Under the pieces are notes generated by a model. It had not been told where the DNA came from. It made no database searches and saw only the letters and a program-made list of their open reading frames with translations. From an uncultured bacterium (GTDB lineage: Bacteria > Verrucomicrobiota > Lentisphaeria > Victivallales > UBA1829): 64,000 nucleotides of DNA. Shown piece by piece: positions 34,824 to 45,697 of the stretch. Made by a program: the position numbers and the translations under genes. Numbering within the stretch: position 1 is the stretch's first letter; every line of letters starts with the position of its first letter. The stretch spans positions 1 through 64,000 of the forward strand of contig CACYHQ010000008.1 of the NCBI GenBank assembly GCA_902774245.1, in the 5' to 3' direction.

Positions 34824-36395
34824 ATGGAAGGATCCATGTTCTGCAACCAGTGCCAGGAGGCTTTCGGCAACAAAGGCTGCACGACCGGCGGCCGCTGCGG
34901 CGAAACGTCCGAGACCGCCAATCTTCAGGACCGCCTCATCGCCGAGCTCAAGGCCGTCGCTCTGACCCTTGAAGGCCGCACCAACGTCACGCGCGAGTTC
35001 AGCCGGTTCATCGTGCGCGCCATGTCCGCCACGCTTACCGATACCAATTTCAACCCCGACCGCATCTATTCCCTCATCGACGAGGCGAAACGCGCCCTCC
35101 GCACGCTCGATTCCAACATTCAGGTGGATCCTTCCAGTCTCTCCGTCGAGGATGCCGAGGAGCGCAGCTACCGCGACCTGCTCATGTGCGGCCTGAAAGG
35201 CGTCTGCGCCTTCGCGTTCCACGCGCTCGCCCTTGGGTACGAGGACAACGCCATCTACAACTTCATCATCAAGGTGCTGTCCGCCACGGCCAAGCCCGAT
35301 ACTCCGCACGAACGTCTCGCCCTGCTGATCGTCGAATGCGGACGCATCGCCGGCATCGCCATGGCGCTGCTGGACGAAGCCAACACCGAGACCTACGGTT
35401 CCCCGACTATCTGCCACGTCTCCTGGAAAGCCGGCCAGAACCCCGGCATCCTGATGTCCGGCCAGGACCTGAAGGATCTCGAAGAACTCCTGATCCAGAC
35501 CGAGCACGCCGACATCGACGTCTACACGCACGGCGACATGCTTCCCGCGAACACCTACCCCGGCTTCCGCAAGTTCCCGCACCTGAAGGGCAACTACGGC
35601 GGTTCCTGGTGGACACAGGCGGAGGATTTCGCCTCGTTCAACGGCCCGATCATCGTCAACTCGAACTGCATCGCTCCGGTGCAGGACGCCTACCGCGGCC
35701 GCATCTTCACCACCGGCATGGTCGGCTGCAAGGGCACGCCGCATATCACGCACCGCCACATCGGCATGCAGAAGGACTTCTCCGAGGTCATCCGCCTCGC
35801 CAAGAGTCTCCCCGCTCCCACGCCGCTCGACACCGATTCCGTCGTGCTTACCGGCGGCTTCGGACACCATCAGGTCTGCTCCGTGATCAACCAGATCGCA
35901 CACTACATCGAAAACGGCACCATCCGCCGCTTCATCGTGATCGCGGGCGAGGACGGACGCGACGAACGCCGCGAGTATTACACTGAGCTGACCAAGGCGC
36001 TCCCGCCCGATACGGTCATCCTGACCGCCGGCGGCGTCAAGTACCGTTTCCTGAACCTCGACCTCGGCAAGATCACCGGCATCCCGCGCATCATGGACAT
36101 CGGCCAGATCAACGACGCCTACTCCATCGTCCGCATCGCGCTCGAACTTCAGAACGCCCTCGGCATCCGCACGCTCGACAAGCTCCCCGTCTCGTTCGTC
36201 CTTTCCTGGTATGAACAGAAGACGATCGCGGTCTTCCTGGCGCTGCTCACGCTTGGCTTCAAGAACATCCGCCTCGGCCCGACGTTCCCCGCGTTCTTCT
36301 CGCCCGGCATCATCGACGTCCTGACGAACGACTACGGCGTGAAGCCCATCACCGCTGCCGAGGCCGACGCCGCGGACATGATGGCGGGCAACTGA
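34824..36395 (+). CDS. hcp: Hybrid cluster protein (hydroxylamine reductase)
   Basis: Hcp is a cytoplasmic iron-sulfur-oxygen protein of anaerobes that reduces hydroxylamine and, in E. coli, nitric oxide. The 523-residue protein starts with the [4Fe-4S] ligand pattern CNQCQ...C...C (C-x2-C-x8-C-x5-C, as in strict anaerobes). The hybrid cluster ligands lie in NSNCIAPVQDAYRGRIFTTG, GCKGTPHITH and later in FGHHQVC. LSWYEQKTIAVFLALLTLG with IRLGPTFPAFFSP closes the C-terminus. The start follows AAGGAGAAAAACCAG. No Hcr reductase is adjacent. It probably protects oxygen-sensitive metabolism, such as the hydrogenase encoded further on, against nitrosative stress. Confidence 0.95.
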   Translation: MEGSMFCNQCQEAFGNKGCTTGGRCGETSETANLQDRLIAELKAVALTLEGRTNVTREFSRFIVRAMSATLTDTNFNPDRIYSLIDEAKRALRTLDSNIQVDPSSLSVEDAEERSYRDLLMCGLKGVCAFAFHALALGYEDNAIYNFIIKVLSATAKPDTPHERLALLIVECGRIAGIAMALLDEANTETYGSPTICHVSWKAGQNPGILMSGQDLKDLEELLIQTEHADIDVYTHGDMLPANTYPGFRKFPHLKGNYGGSWWTQAEDFASFNGPIIVNSNCIAPVQDAYRGRIFTTGMVGCKGTPHITHRHIGMQKDFSEVIRLAKSLPAPTPLDTDSVVLTGGFGHHQVCSVINQIAHYIENGTIRRFIVIAGEDGRDERREYYTELTKALPPDTVILTAGGVKYRFLNLDLGKITGIPRIMDIGQINDAYSIVRIALELQNALGIRTLDKLPVSFVLSWYEQKTIAVFLALLTLGFKNIRLGPTFPAFFSPGIIDVLTNDYGVKPITAAEADAADMMAGN

Positions 36396-36494
36396 GCCTG
36401 ATCCCGTACGGTTTTCCGCTCCGGCAAAAGCTCTCTTTCCGTCGGAGAGGGTTTCCGCATTTCTTCGTACAACTGAAAACTTCGTATTGCAGCC

Positions 36495-37028
36495 ATGACG
36501 TTTTTCCGGTTAACGGTCAGTCTTTTATTTGCGGTCCTCGCCGCCTGCCTCACGTCCGCCTGCCGTTCCCCCCAGCAGATTCTGCTGACGAACTCGGATT
36601 CCGGCAGGACGCTTGACCTGCGCGTCGGCGACACGATCCTGGTGGCGCTGGCCTCAGAGGGCAGGCCTGGCTACGACTGGTATTCCCGGCACGGCGCGGG
36701 CAGCGTGCGCATCCTTGCCGAGAAGGGCGAGCGCTACGAGTCCGATCCCGACCCGGACGGCACGCGCCGCTTCCGGCCCGTCGAGGGGCGCGAAGGCACG
36801 CATTATTTCGCCTACCGGGTCATCGGTCCGGGCGTCTGCGGCATCGCGATGGAATACAAGACCAGCTGGGAAAAGAAAGCCCCGGAAAAGGTCTTCGAGA
36901 TCATGATCCACGCGACCGGAACGCCGGAGGAGGCCGCCTCCGATCCGGCCGAATTGCCGCCGGAGGAAGAACCCGTCTACATGACGGACTCCAAGGGCAA
37001 TGTGACCGTCCGTCCCGATCGTCTGTAA
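36495..37028 (+). CDS. Chagasin-like (I42) protease inhibitor lipoprotein
   Basis: The 177-residue protein has a signal sequence with lipoprotein cysteines (LAAC at Cys18 or SAC at Cys23), then an immunoglobulin-like chagasin domain. LRVGDTILVALASEGRPGYDWY corresponds to the NPTTGYxW loop, GTHYFAYRV to the central strand and EYKTSWEKKAPEKVFEIMI to the RPWE region. I42 proteins inhibit papain-like cysteine proteases by inserting these loops. As an envelope lipoprotein it could guard against host, predator or own proteases. The loops diverge from the consensus (GRPGY for NPTTGY), so activity is not certain. It stands 15 bp before the WaaP-like gene. Confidence 0.7.
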   Translation: MTFFRLTVSLLFAVLAACLTSACRSPQQILLTNSDSGRTLDLRVGDTILVALASEGRPGYDWYSRHGAGSVRILAEKGERYESDPDPDGTRRFRPVEGREGTHYFAYRVIGPGVCGIAMEYKTSWEKKAPEKVFEIMIHATGTPEEAASDPAELPPEEEPVYMTDSKGNVTVRPDRL

Positions 37029-37043
37029 TCGTGCGAGGTTCCC

Positions 37044-37856
37044 ATGGAAAAGCTCTACTTCAACGACACGTTTCGGAAAGCCTGGGGCAAAGACCCGTTC
37101 GCGAGCGCGTTTGCCGTGACCGGGGAAGTCTTCCGCGACGTCAAGAACCGAAAGACCATGCGGTTCCGCATGGACGGAAAATCCTACTTCATCAAGCTTC
37201 ACGGTCCGGTCGGCTGGCATGAAATATGGAAGAATCTGCTCCAGTTCAAGCTCCCCGTAATCGGGTCGGCCAACGAATACCTCGCGATCTCCCTGCTGAA
37301 CAAGCTCGGCGTGCCGACCATGACCGCTTGCGCGTTTGGCATCCGCGGCGTCAATCCCGCCGCCATGGAGTCGTTCCTGGTGACCGAGGACCTCGTCGGC
37401 ATGATCTCGCTGGAGGATTTCTGCTGTGACTGGAAGACGAATCCGCCGCCCCTCGTGCTCAAGAACCGCATCATCCGTGCCCTGGCCGTGACCATCGCCC
37501 GGATGCACGGCAGCGGTCTGAACCACCGCGACTGCTACATCTGCCATTTCCTGCTGGATCCCGCCTCACTTCAGGAGAAACGCATCAAGCTGCACGTGAT
37601 CGATCTCCACCGGGCGCAGCTGCGTTCGCGCATCCGCCGCCGTTACCGCATCAAGGACCTGGCCGGGATCTTCTTCTCCGCCATGGACCTCGGACTCTCC
37701 CGCCGCGACGCCCTCCGTTTCATCGCCGCGTACACGCCCCGCGCGGGCGCTCTGGACGCAAAGATATGGCCGGACGTCCTCCGGACCGCGGTCCGGCTTT
37801 ACCGCAAGGAATTCGGCCGCGAACCCGATCTTCCCGCCGGGTGTTCCGACAACTGA
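37044..37856 (+). CDS. waaP: WaaP/RfaP-like lipopolysaccharide core kinase
   Basis: The 270-residue protein resembles heptose kinase WaaP, a eukaryotic-type kinase fold that phosphorylates LPS inner-core sugar from ATP. Seen are the N-terminal MRFRMDGKSYFIKLHGPVGWHEIWKNLL, the NEYLAISLLNKLGVPTMTA segment, and the catalytic GLNHRDCYICHFLL (HRD with Asp as base). Later KLHVIDLHRAQLR carries the metal-binding Asp and RYRIKDLAGIFFSAMDLGL closes the domain. It lies between a lipoprotein gene and a nucleotidyltransferase-like gene in an envelope cluster, consistent with modification of a surface glycolipid. Whether the acceptor is heptose or another sugar is unknown. Confidence 0.87.
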   Translation: MEKLYFNDTFRKAWGKDPFASAFAVTGEVFRDVKNRKTMRFRMDGKSYFIKLHGPVGWHEIWKNLLQFKLPVIGSANEYLAISLLNKLGVPTMTACAFGIRGVNPAAMESFLVTEDLVGMISLEDFCCDWKTNPPPLVLKNRIIRALAVTIARMHGSGLNHRDCYICHFLLDPASLQEKRIKLHVIDLHRAQLRSRIRRRYRIKDLAGIFFSAMDLGLSRRDALRFIAAYTPRAGALDAKIWPDVLRTAVRLYRKEFGREPDLPAGCSDN

Positions 37857-37878
37857 TTTCAAACCCATCCTTCTGACC

Positions 37879-38886
37879 ATGTCTTACTCCAAATCCGCTG
37901 ATCCTCGTGTTGAACGTCACGTCCAGGACGCCCTCGACGGCATCCGGGCCTCACTTGCCGCATCGCCGGAATCCTCCGCGATCCGCGCCGTCGCGCTCGG
38001 CGGCGGCTACGGACGGGGCGAGGGCGGCGCGACGCCGGACGGCATGCCGTACAACGACATGGATTTCTTCGTGGTAATGAACGGTCAGGACCCGTCTTCG
38101 GGCCTCCGCGGCCTGCTGGACTCCATCTCGTCGGAATGGCACGCCAAGCTCGCCGTCGACATCGATTTCTGCTGTGTCAAATCCCTGAAGGCGCTGTACA
38201 AGGACGCGCACACGCTGATGATCCAGGAGCTTTTCGCCGGGAAACACATCATCTTCGGCGACGAACATATCTTCGATGACGCGCCACGCCGTCCGTTCTC
38301 CGAACTCCCGTGGACCGAGGCCGCCCGCCTCCTCCTCAACCGCGGCGCGGGTCTTCTCTTCGCCCGGATGCGCGCATCCGACCCGAATGAGACGGATTTC
38401 GTCCGGCGCAACCTCCACAAAGCCGCGCTGGGCTGCGGCGACGCCATTCTGATCGTCCATCACGACTACCGTACGACAGGTTCGGAACGCCTCGAAGCGC
38501 TCCGCAAGTATTACGAGGCGTCCTGGCTGATCCCGGCATACGAGGATGCGCTGGCCTTCAAATACGCGCCGGGCACGGGGAAAGAACCGGACTACGCGTA
38601 TCATCTGGACTGCTGGGAACGCACCATCACGCTCGTCGCCACGGAGATCACCCGCCATATTGCCTCCGCCGACGCGCATTTCTCCGCCTGCCGCATCGCG
38701 GACGCCGGACCGCGTTCGCTGAAGTCCATGATCCTCTCGATCCTCAGCGCGCCTGTCCTGCCGGAGCTCCTCTCCCCCATCGCGGTTCATCCGCGCGTGA
38801 AGCTCCTGCGCCTCCTGACGACCTGTCTGGAGGATCCCGAACATGAGACCGATACGTTCATCCGTCTGTGGAAACGGTACAATTAA
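37879..38886 (+). CDS. Nucleotidyltransferase-fold protein
   Basis: The 335-residue protein has a polymerase-beta-like nucleotidyltransferase motif: ALGGGYGRGEGG (the GS/GG-G-R loop) followed by YNDMDFFVVM with two metal-binding acids, and a third acid in LAVDIDFCCV. The C-terminal half is helical (residues 140-330) without a motif I recognise. Such proteins move a nucleotide onto a small molecule, protein or RNA; the target is unknown. The stop of waaP is 22 bp upstream, so it probably belongs to the same transcript and may act in surface glycolipid synthesis. This functional link is inference. Confidence 0.65.
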   Translation: MSYSKSADPRVERHVQDALDGIRASLAASPESSAIRAVALGGGYGRGEGGATPDGMPYNDMDFFVVMNGQDPSSGLRGLLDSISSEWHAKLAVDIDFCCVKSLKALYKDAHTLMIQELFAGKHIIFGDEHIFDDAPRRPFSELPWTEAARLLLNRGAGLLFARMRASDPNETDFVRRNLHKAALGCGDAILIVHHDYRTTGSERLEALRKYYEASWLIPAYEDALAFKYAPGTGKEPDYAYHLDCWERTITLVATEITRHIASADAHFSACRIADAGPRSLKSMILSILSAPVLPELLSPIAVHPRVKLLRLLTTCLEDPEHETDTFIRLWKRYN

Positions 38887-38903
38887 TTGTGAACTGTGCT
38901 TGA

Positions 38904-38932
38904 TTTTTTCTTTTTTTGTGCTAGAGTATAAT
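38904..38932 (+). promoter_or_regulatory. Promoter of the phosphodiesterase gene
   Basis: A perfect TATAAT (38927-38932) in AT-rich DNA after the end of the previous gene. The -35 is poor: TTTTTT at 17 bp, or TTGATT at 38900-38905 with a 21-bp spacer. Confidence 0.45.
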
Positions 38933-38967
38933 GTTTGTTTGATTTATGAATTTCGGGGGATTTTGCA

Positions 38968-40134
38968 TTGAAAGACCGTGTCAAAATATTCATGTTCAGT
39001 GATGCGCTCGGATACGAGATTGTCCAGCGCTACAAATTCATGACGGACGAATTTCCTGTCCGGCTTCCGGTCCGTACGCAGTTCGGCTATTCCTCGACGT
39101 GCGTCCCGACGATCCTGACCGGCGAGCCGCCCACGAAACATGGCCATTTCAGCTTTTTCTACCGTCCGAAAGAAGCGAAATCCCCGTTCGCTTTTTTTCG
39201 GTTCCTGCATCCCTTCCTGCACCCGTCGGTCGTCTTCGACAACCACCGCATCCGTCACCGCGTGAGCGTGTGGCTGGCGCGCCACATGAACTATACGGGC
39301 TATTTCAACCTCTACCGCGTGCCGTATGCCCGCCTGCCGTATTTCGATTACTGCGAGAAAAAGGACATGTATGCGCCGCATGGCCTGGCGCCGGTGAAAA
39401 ACCTGCGTGACGTCCTGACCGAATCCGGAGTACCTTTCCATATCTCGAACTGGCGTCTCAGCGACGATCAGAACATTGCCGTCGCGAAGAAACTGCTGGA
39501 GGAGGAAAAGACGGAGTTTTTCTTCGTTTACACCGCCGGACTGGACAGTATGCTGCATTTCCACGTGCACGAACCCGAGGTCGTGGCGAAGCATCTGGAG
39601 GCGTTCTCCGCCAAGGTGCGCGATCTGCTTGAGACCGCACGGGCGCATTTCCGTCACGTCGATTTCTGCATCTTCTCCGACCACGGCATGACGCCGCTGA
39701 AAGGCGAGACGAACATCAAGTCCATGATCGAGGCGCTCCCGCTCAAATTCGGGCAGGACTACATCGCCGCGTACGATTCTACCATGCTCCGCGTGTGGTT
39801 CCTGAAACCGGAAGCGCGCAAGCCCATCATGGACGCCGTGAACGGTGCGCCCGGTCACTGGCTCACTCCGGAGGAGAAGACCTTGCTCCACGTCGATTTC
39901 GCCGACTCCAGCTACGGCGACGAGATCTTCCTGCTCAATCCCGGCATCCAGCTGGTCCCGAGCGACATGGGCGCGAAGCCCATCCCCGGCATGCACGGGT
40001 TCTCGCCCGACGACCGCGATTCCACGGCCTGCATCCTTTCTGTGAACGAGCTCATGGAACACCCGCGCGAGATCGCCGATTTCTTCCGCCTGATGAAACA
40101 GGGCGCGTTCGACCTGAAGACCGCCGGAGCGTGA
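38968..40134 (+). CDS. Alkaline phosphatase-superfamily phosphodiesterase/phosphotransferase
   Basis: The 388-residue protein starts at TTG 38968 with GGGGGA 7 nt before it. The N-terminal block IFMFSDALGYEIV supplies the first metal acid. YSSTCVPTILTGEPPTKHG contains the Thr nucleophile region of nucleotide pyrophosphatase/phosphodiesterases. Further acids and His appear in YTAGLDSMLHFH, CIFSDHGMTPLKG (DHGM, the diagnostic motif) and IPGMHGFSPDDRDS. These enzymes cut or transfer phosphodiesters. It has no signal peptide, so it probably acts in the cytoplasm. The following glycosyltransferase gene starts 6 bp downstream, suggesting joint action in making or recycling an activated sugar or glycolipid. 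Confidence 0.82.
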   Translation: MKDRVKIFMFSDALGYEIVQRYKFMTDEFPVRLPVRTQFGYSSTCVPTILTGEPPTKHGHFSFFYRPKEAKSPFAFFRFLHPFLHPSVVFDNHRIRHRVSVWLARHMNYTGYFNLYRVPYARLPYFDYCEKKDMYAPHGLAPVKNLRDVLTESGVPFHISNWRLSDDQNIAVAKKLLEEEKTEFFFVYTAGLDSMLHFHVHEPEVVAKHLEAFSAKVRDLLETARAHFRHVDFCIFSDHGMTPLKGETNIKSMIEALPLKFGQDYIAAYDSTMLRVWFLKPEARKPIMDAVNGAPGHWLTPEEKTLLHVDFADSSYGDEIFLLNPGIQLVPSDMGAKPIPGMHGFSPDDRDSTACILSVNELMEHPREIADFFRLMKQGAFDLKTAGA

Positions 40135-40140
40135 CCTCTC

Positions 40141-41058
40141 ATGCCCGCGGAAACACAATCCAGTTATCCGCCCGAGATCACCGTCGTGGTGCGTTCCCAC
40201 AACGACCGCGACCTTATTTGCGATACGCTCTCCATGCTCTGCGACCAGACCGTCGCGGACCGCATGGAGATCCTGCTCTTCGACGACAATTCCACCGACG
40301 GCACGCTGGAGGCCGCCGCGTCGTTTCCGTCCGTCACGGTCGTCCCGTGGGATGGCCAGACGTACAATCCGCCCCGCGTGCTGAACCGCGCGATCGGCGC
40401 CGCACACGGTAAATACATCGTCTTCAACAACTCCGACGCCGTCCCGTGCAGCCGCGACGCGGTGGAACGTATCGTCGCCCGTCTTCAGGACCCCACCGTC
40501 GGCGCGGTCTACGGCAACCAGCTCCCGCGCGCCGATGCCCTGCCGCTGGTGCGGAAGGACTACGAACGCGCCTTTGGCGACGGTACGGTCGCGGCCACCT
40601 GGGGCTTCATGTTCTCGCTGGTCTTCTCCGCGGTCCGCACGGACGTCGCGCGCCGAATCCGGTTCAATCCGGCATTCCAGTATTCGGAGGACATCGACTG
40701 GGCGCTCCGCATCCGCGAATCCGGGCTCAAGGTCGTCTACGAAAAGGATGCCGCCGTGGTGCATTCGCACAATTATACGCCGGAAATCCTTCGCAAGCGG
40801 TTCTACAACGAGGGGATCGCGAACGGCATGCTCTACGGCACGAAGCCGTGTTTTTTCCGCGCGTTCGTGGGGTTTGCCGCCGAAGCAGCCCGCGATTTCC
40901 TCTATCTCTGCCGCCATCACGAACTCGGCTACTGTTTCAAGGGGCTCCGTTACCGCTGGACCCAGCGCATGAGCTGTTATCGTGGCGAGAAGTACGCCTT
41001 CCGGCAGGATTTCTTCCACAAAAAAGATTCTTCGGTTCCGCTTGTGCCGAAATCCTGA
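40141..41058 (+). CDS. Family 2 glycosyltransferase
   Basis: The 305-residue GT-A enzyme has EITVVVRSHNDRDLI at the start, LFDDNSTDGTLEAA (nucleotide Asp) near residue 45, and YIVFNNSDAVPCSRDAV as the DxD equivalent. The catalytic FQYSEDIDWALRIRESG follows. It lacks membrane helices. Such enzymes add a sugar from a nucleotide donor to a growing glycan or lipid. Its position after the phosphodiesterase and the WaaP/nucleotidyltransferase genes supports a surface-glycan role. The final codons lie in a 15-bp direct repeat (41044-41058, copied at 41123-41137), so a repeat element was inserted at or beside its stop. Confidence 0.88.
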   Translation: MPAETQSSYPPEITVVVRSHNDRDLICDTLSMLCDQTVADRMEILLFDDNSTDGTLEAAASFPSVTVVPWDGQTYNPPRVLNRAIGAAHGKYIVFNNSDAVPCSRDAVERIVARLQDPTVGAVYGNQLPRADALPLVRKDYERAFGDGTVAATWGFMFSLVFSAVRTDVARRIRFNPAFQYSEDIDWALRIRESGLKVVYEKDAAVVHSHNYTPEILRKRFYNEGIANGMLYGTKPCFFRAFVGFAAEAARDFLYLCRHHELGYCFKGLRYRWTQRMSCYRGEKYAFRQDFFHKKDSSVPLVPKS

Positions 41059-41137
41059 TCTCTAAGCATCGTGCCGGAGCGTAGCCCGGCACAACCTGGG
41101 TGGAGTCTTTGTCTCCCCGCTCGTGCCGAAATCCTGA
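41044..41137 (-). repeat. REP-like element flanked by a 15-bp direct repeat
   Basis: GTGCCGAAATCCTGA occurs at 41044-41058 and again at 41123-41137. Between them lies a block whose reverse strand reads GGGGAGACAAAGACTCCACC and then GTGCCGGGCTACGCTCCGGC plus AC, a 22-nt palindrome (41071-41092). The same order and spacing appear at 20324-20372. The direct repeat looks like a target duplication or the unit of a tandem duplication, and includes the stop codon of the GT2 gene. Confidence 0.7.
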
Positions 41138-41194
41138 GATTTTCGTATTTGAGCGGCAAATCTGTGTTTTTTCCGCTTTTTTCGTGTTCCGGAC

Positions 41195-41222
41195 TTGAAT
41201 TCTCCGGCAAAAGATGTATAGT
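41195..41222 (+). promoter_or_regulatory. tRNA operon promoter
   Basis: TTGAAT (41195-41200), 16 bp, TATAGT (41217-41222) with TG before the hexamer, 24 bp before tRNA-Gly. Confidence 0.65.
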
Positions 41223-41246
41223 AATAAATCCTCTTTTGAAACACCC

Positions 41247-41320
41247 GCGGGTATAGTTCAACGGTAGAACATTAGCCTTCCAAGCTAATTGTGAGGGTTC
41301 GATTCCCTCTACCCGCTCCA
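41247..41320 (+). tRNA. tRNA-Gly (UCC)
   Basis: A 74-nt cloverleaf including an encoded CCA: acceptor GCGGGTA pairs with TACCCGC, the anticodon loop CTTCCAA gives UCC, and the T-arm is GAGGGTTCGATTCCCTC. It decodes GGA and probably GGG. Confidence 0.95.
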
Positions 41321-41333
41321 AGTGCTGTTTCCT

Positions 41334-41418
41334 GGTGGGGTTGCAGAGCGGTCAAATGCAGTAGACTGTAAATCTACCGGCCATGCCTTCGATGGTTCGA
41401 ATCCATCCCCCACCACCA
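41334..41418 (+). tRNA. tRNA-Tyr (GUA)
   Basis: An 85-nt class II tRNA with a long variable arm and encoded CCA: acceptor GGTGGGG pairs with CCCCACC, the anticodon loop CTGTAAA gives GUA, and the T-arm contains GGTTCGAATCC. It follows tRNA-Gly by 13 nt in the same transcript. Confidence 0.95.
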
Positions 41419-41430
41419 TTTGATCTTTAC

Positions 41431-41462
41431 GGGTTTGCATCTTGTGTGCGAACCCTTTTTTT
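41431..41462 (+). terminator. Terminator of the tRNA operon
   Basis: GGGTTTGCA (41431-41439) pairs with TGCGAACCC (41447-41455, one G-U) around a 7-nt loop, then seven T. Confidence 0.85.
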
Positions 41463-41655
41463 CGATTCTGGTGTATTGTTTTGTTACGGGCGGAAAATCA
41501 TCTGTGCGAGTGTCAGGGCTGGAGTAACCGGAGCGATATCTCCTTCTACAGGCCTCGCGTCCCGGCGCTCCATTTTTCCTCAAATCAATTCCATGAATTA
41601 CGTCTGAATAGACGGAAATCAGACGAGTAATGAAGTTAAATAGTTGGAAAACATC

Positions 41656-41695
41656 CAAGTTTCAGTTAAAAGGAGTTTGTTTTAACTGAAACTTG
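41656..41695. repeat. 40-bp hairpin repeat, copy 1
   Basis: Perfect inverted repeat CAAGTTTCAGTTAAAA (41656-41671) and its complement (41680-41695) around an 8-nt loop, followed by CGCGTATGCGCG. Closely related copies are at 54096-54135 and 58357-58396. Confidence 0.85.
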
Positions 41696-41810
41696 CGCGT
41701 ATGCGCGGGAGACTGCGGATTTGCTTTCCCGTCCGTCCTCTATTCGGGCTTTCTCATCGGTTTTTTTCGAAAAAAACGCAAATTTTCCTCGCGCGTATAC
41801 GCGTACGCGT

Positions 41811-41838
41811 TTGAAAAAGAAGCTTGGCGGTGTATATT
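41811..41838 (+). promoter_or_regulatory. gyrB operon promoter
   Basis: TTGAAA (41811-41816), 16 bp, TATATT (41833-41838) with GTG before the hexamer. It directly follows an alternating GCGCGTATACGCG tract that could respond to supercoiling. Confidence 0.65.
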
Positions 41839-41867
41839 ATAGTGAAAGACTATCAAGAAAACAATAA

Positions 41868-44567
<2,700 letters not shown>

Positions 44568-44596
44568 CATCTTCACCCGAAAGGAATCCACCAGCC

Positions 44597-45697
44597 ATGG
44601 CGGACAAAGAATCCAAAAAAGCCGCAGCGGCGGCAGCCGCCGCGCCCGACCGCGATAAAAACCTGAACGTGACGCTCGCGCAGATCGAGAAGGAGTTCGG
44701 CAAGGGCTCCATCATGCGCCTCGGCGACAACCACACCGTCGACGTCCCCGTCATCAGCACCGGCGCGCTCTCGCTCGACATCGCGCTCGGCATCATGGGC
44801 CTGCCCCGCGGCCGAATCATCGAGATCTTCGGCCCTGAATCCTCCGGTAAGACCACGCTGTGCATGCACGTGATCGCGAACGCCCAGAAGGCGGGCGGCA
44901 CCGCGGCGTTCATCGACGCCGAACACGCCGTCGATCCGGCCTACGCCAAGCGCATCGGCGTGAACATCGACAATCTGCTGATCTCCCAGCCGGACTGCGG
45001 CGAAGACGCCCTGAACATCGCCGAGATGCTCGTGCGCAGCAACGCCGTCGACGTGCTCGTCATCGACTCCGTCGCCGCCCTCGTGCCGAAGAGCGAACTC
45101 GAAGGCAACATCGGCGACTCCTTCATGGGCCTCCAGGCCAGACTGATGTCCCAGGCGCTCCGCAAGCTCACGCCCGCGATCAGCCGCAGCCGCACATGCT
45201 GCATCTTCACCAACCAGATCCGCGAGAAGATCGGCGTGATGTTCGGCAATCCCGAGACGACCACCGGCGGCAACGCCATGAAGTTCTACTGCTCCATCCG
45301 CCTCGACATCCGCCGCATCCAGGCGATCAAGAACGCCAACGGCGAATCCGTCGGCGCCCGCACGAAGGTCAAGGTCGTGAAGAACAAGCTCGCCGCGCCG
45401 TTCCGCGTCGCCGAGTTCGACATCAACTGGAACGAAGGCATTTCCCGCATCGGCTCCATCCTCGATGTCGCCCTCGACATGGGCATCATCGAGAAGCGCG
45501 GCTCCTGGTTCTCCTTCGGCAGCGAACAGCTCGCGCAGGGCCGCGACGCCGTGAAGGCGCTCCTCACCGAGAAGCCTGAACTTGCCGATCAGATTTATCA
45601 GAAGATCAAGGACGTCCTCGCCGCGCAGAAGGCGGGCGTCGCGGCCGAAGACGCCGCCGAAGCTCCGGCGGAACCATCCGGCGAGGCGAATGCGTAA
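44597..45697 (+). CDS. recA: Recombinase RecA
   Basis: RecA forms filaments on single-stranded DNA for homologous recombination and LexA cleavage. The 366-residue protein shows an Ala-rich N-terminus, [11 protein letters not shown], Walker [14 protein letters not shown], the Walker B region [19 protein letters not shown], loop L1 and L2 ([34 protein letters not shown]), and [12 protein letters not shown]. The usual acidic tail is replaced by an Ala/Glu/Pro-rich one from about 345. AAAGGA precedes the ATG. It lies 29 bp after gyrB and overlaps the start of the TPR gene, so it is probably part of a long transcript. No LexA box is evident upstream. Confidence 0.98.
   Translation: MADKESKKAAAAAAAAPDRDKNLNVTLAQIEKEFGKGSIMRLGDNHTVDVPVISTGALSLDIALGIMGLPRGRIIEIFGPESSGKTTLCMHVIANAQKAGGTAAFIDAEHAVDPAYAKRIGVNIDNLLISQPDCGEDALNIAEMLVRSNAVDVLVIDSVAALVPKSELEGNIGDSFMGLQARLMSQALRKLTPAISRSRTCCIFTNQIREKIGVMFGNPETTTGGNAMKFYCSIRLDIRRIQAIKNANGESVGARTKVKVVKNKLAAPFRVAEFDINWNEGISRIGSILDVALDMGIIEKRGSWFSFGSEQLAQGRDAVKALLTEKPELADQIYQKIKDVLAAQKAGVAAEDAAEAPAEPSGEANA

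Noticed and set aside
41463-41640. Short frames after the tRNA genes
   Set aside because: They start in the tRNA-Tyr or its terminator, lack ribosome binding sites and have no similarity to known proteins.
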